From Rhizobiaceae bacterium (GTDB lineage Bacteria; Pseudomonadota; Alphaproteobacteria; Rhizobiales; Rhizobiaceae), in contig JAJFMR010000236.1 of assembly GCA_020696915.1 (NCBI GenBank), positions 1-5,223 of the forward strand: 5,223 bases of DNA, written 5' to 3'. The notes under the pieces were generated by a model. The model was not told the DNA's origin and searched no databases. It was given only the letters and a program-made list of their open reading frames with translations. Both the position numbers and the translations under genes were made by a program. Positions 4,702 to 5,223 of the stretch are shown in pieces (positions within the stretch are counted from its first letter, which is position 1; every line of letters starts with the position of its first letter).

Positions 4702-5022
4702 ATGAAGAAAGCAACGCCAGCGAAAGCAGCCTCGAAGGCCAAACCGGCCGCCAAAGCCGCCGCCAAGCCGGCCGCCAAAGCCGCGGCCAAACCGGCCGCC
4801 AAGGCTGCTGCAGCCAAGCCCGCGGCCAAGAGCGCCAAGCCGGCGGCCACAGCCGCCAAGACAGCAACCAAAGCCGCCGCTTCCAGGAAGCCGGCTGCCA
4901 AGGCCGCCGCCGCCGCCAAGCCGAAAGCAACGGCAAAGCCGGCCGCGAAGCAGAAGGCTGCCGCCGGGGCAAAGGCTACCGCCAAGCCAGTCGCGAAGTC
5001 GAAGGCCGGCACAAAGAAGTAA
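4702..5022 (+). CDS. Histone H1-like Lys/Ala/Pro-rich repeat protein
   Basis: The 106-residue product consists almost only of Ala (about half), Lys (about a quarter) and Pro (about a tenth), with a few Thr, Ser, Gly, one Arg, one Gln and one Val; there is no acidic and no aromatic residue. It resembles the C-terminal tails of eukaryotic H1 and bacterial proteins such as AlgP and the Bordetella H1 homologue, which bind nucleic acid through repeated KPAAK-type units. Three tandem AKPAAKAA octapeptides occupy residues 13-36, followed by degenerate units to the end. It probably binds DNA non-specifically and influences nucleoid structure; this is inferred from composition. The ATG at 4702 follows GAGGAG (4686-4691) at a 10-base spacing; the upstream continuation of the frame to 4564 has a quite different composition and is not included. 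No operon partner is visible. Confidence 0.8.
   Translation: MKKATPAKAASKAKPAAKAAAKPAAKAAAKPAAKAAAAKPAAKSAKPAATAAKTATKAAASRKPAAKAAAAAKPKATAKPAAKQKAAAGAKATAKPVAKSKAGTKK
4738..4809 (+). repeat. Three 24-bp tandem repeats inside the H1-like gene
   Basis: Three near-identical 24-bp units (4738-4761, 4762-4785, 4786-4809) each encode AKPAAKAA and differ mainly at wobble positions. The pattern decays in both directions. In-frame multiples of 24 bp could be gained or lost by slippage or recombination, changing protein length without a frameshift. Confidence 0.85.
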
Positions 5023-5159
5023 CCGGGGCTCCAGCTACGGGTACGCCGTCCCGGCGGCGGCGTGCCGGCGTGCCAGCGGTGCGGAGGCCTTCGTTTCGGA
5101 GCTGCCCGAACGGGTGGTGGCGGCTCGCGCCGGAGTTGCCGAAAGGGTTCTCACTGCTT

Positions 5160-5193
5160 GGCCAACGGCTCCGGTTTTTGCCGGCCGATGGCC
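5160..5193. other. Imperfect hairpin downstream of the H1-like gene
   Basis: GGCCA, CGG and CCGG (5160-5174) pair with CCGG, CCG and TGGCC (5181-5193), about 12 bp in all, with one A-A mismatch, a two-base bulge and a TTTTTG loop. No T tract follows on either strand, so it is not a standard intrinsic terminator, although it is the strongest structure after the H1-like stop. The rest of 5023-5223 holds nothing I recognise. Confidence 0.35.
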
Positions 5194-5223
5194 TCGCCAG
5201 CATGCCGCCAGTCGCTGCCGTGC

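Noticed and set aside
4617..5012. Minus-strand hydrophobic Ala/Leu-rich frame opposite the H1-like gene
   Set aside because: It is the complement of the Lys/Ala repeat codons, which automatically gives Ala, Phe, Leu and Gly; the plus strand has the ribosome site.
4976..5203. Minus-strand 75-codon frame at the right edge
   Set aside because: Overlaps the H1-like gene end, has no ribosome site or motif, and has Arg/Pro/Ser-rich shadow composition.

Overview
The window looks like chromosomal DNA of a high-GC alphaproteobacterium, most likely of the order Hyphomicrobiales (rhizobia and relatives such as Mesorhizobium or Agrobacterium). This rests on a Rhizobiales-style SUF iron-sulfur cluster operon led by a NifS/IscS-like cysteine desulfurase, on an Irr-type iron-control box in its promoter, and on strong G/C preference at third codon positions. 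No database search was possible, so the genus is an inference.

Layout. (1) Positions 1-2159, minus strand: the start of a suf operon. A group I cysteine desulfurase (999-2159) is followed by sufB (832 down to 1, cut by the window edge after 277 codons). sufC, sufD and the remaining suf genes should lie beyond position 1. (2) Positions 2160-2388: a compact divergent promoter region. Two face-to-face sigma70-like promoters share one TTCTAGAA palindrome as their -10 elements. A 17-bp dyad resembling the Irr/ICE box overlaps both. The suf transcript would have a structured leader of about 135 nt. (3) Positions 2389-3063, plus strand: an uncharacterised alpha/beta hydrolase with an intact Ser-Asp-His triad, transcribed divergently from suf. 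(4) Positions 3065-3949, minus strand: a PAP2-family membrane phosphatase, convergent with the hydrolase and separated from it by one base. (5) Positions 3950-4701: about 750 bases with no convincing protein gene, holding an intrinsic-terminator-like hairpin, two operator-like dyads and possibly a small RNA. (6) Positions 4702-5022, plus strand: a 106-residue Lys/Ala/Pro repeat protein of the bacterial histone H1-like type. (7) Positions 5023-5223: no gene seen, one sizeable imperfect hairpin.

How the parts fit. The desulfurase takes sulfur from cysteine and SufB, with SufC and SufD, forms the scaffold on which Fe-S clusters are assembled, so the operon supplies clusters to the cell. The ICE-like box suggests iron-dependent control through Irr, possibly acting on both suf and the hydrolase. 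No iscR/Rrf2 gene sits next to the operon here. The PAP2 phosphatase and the H1-like protein have no evident functional link to suf. No mobile element, CRISPR array, tRNA or rRNA was seen. The least explained parts are the shared suf/hydrolase control region and the 3950-4701 gap.
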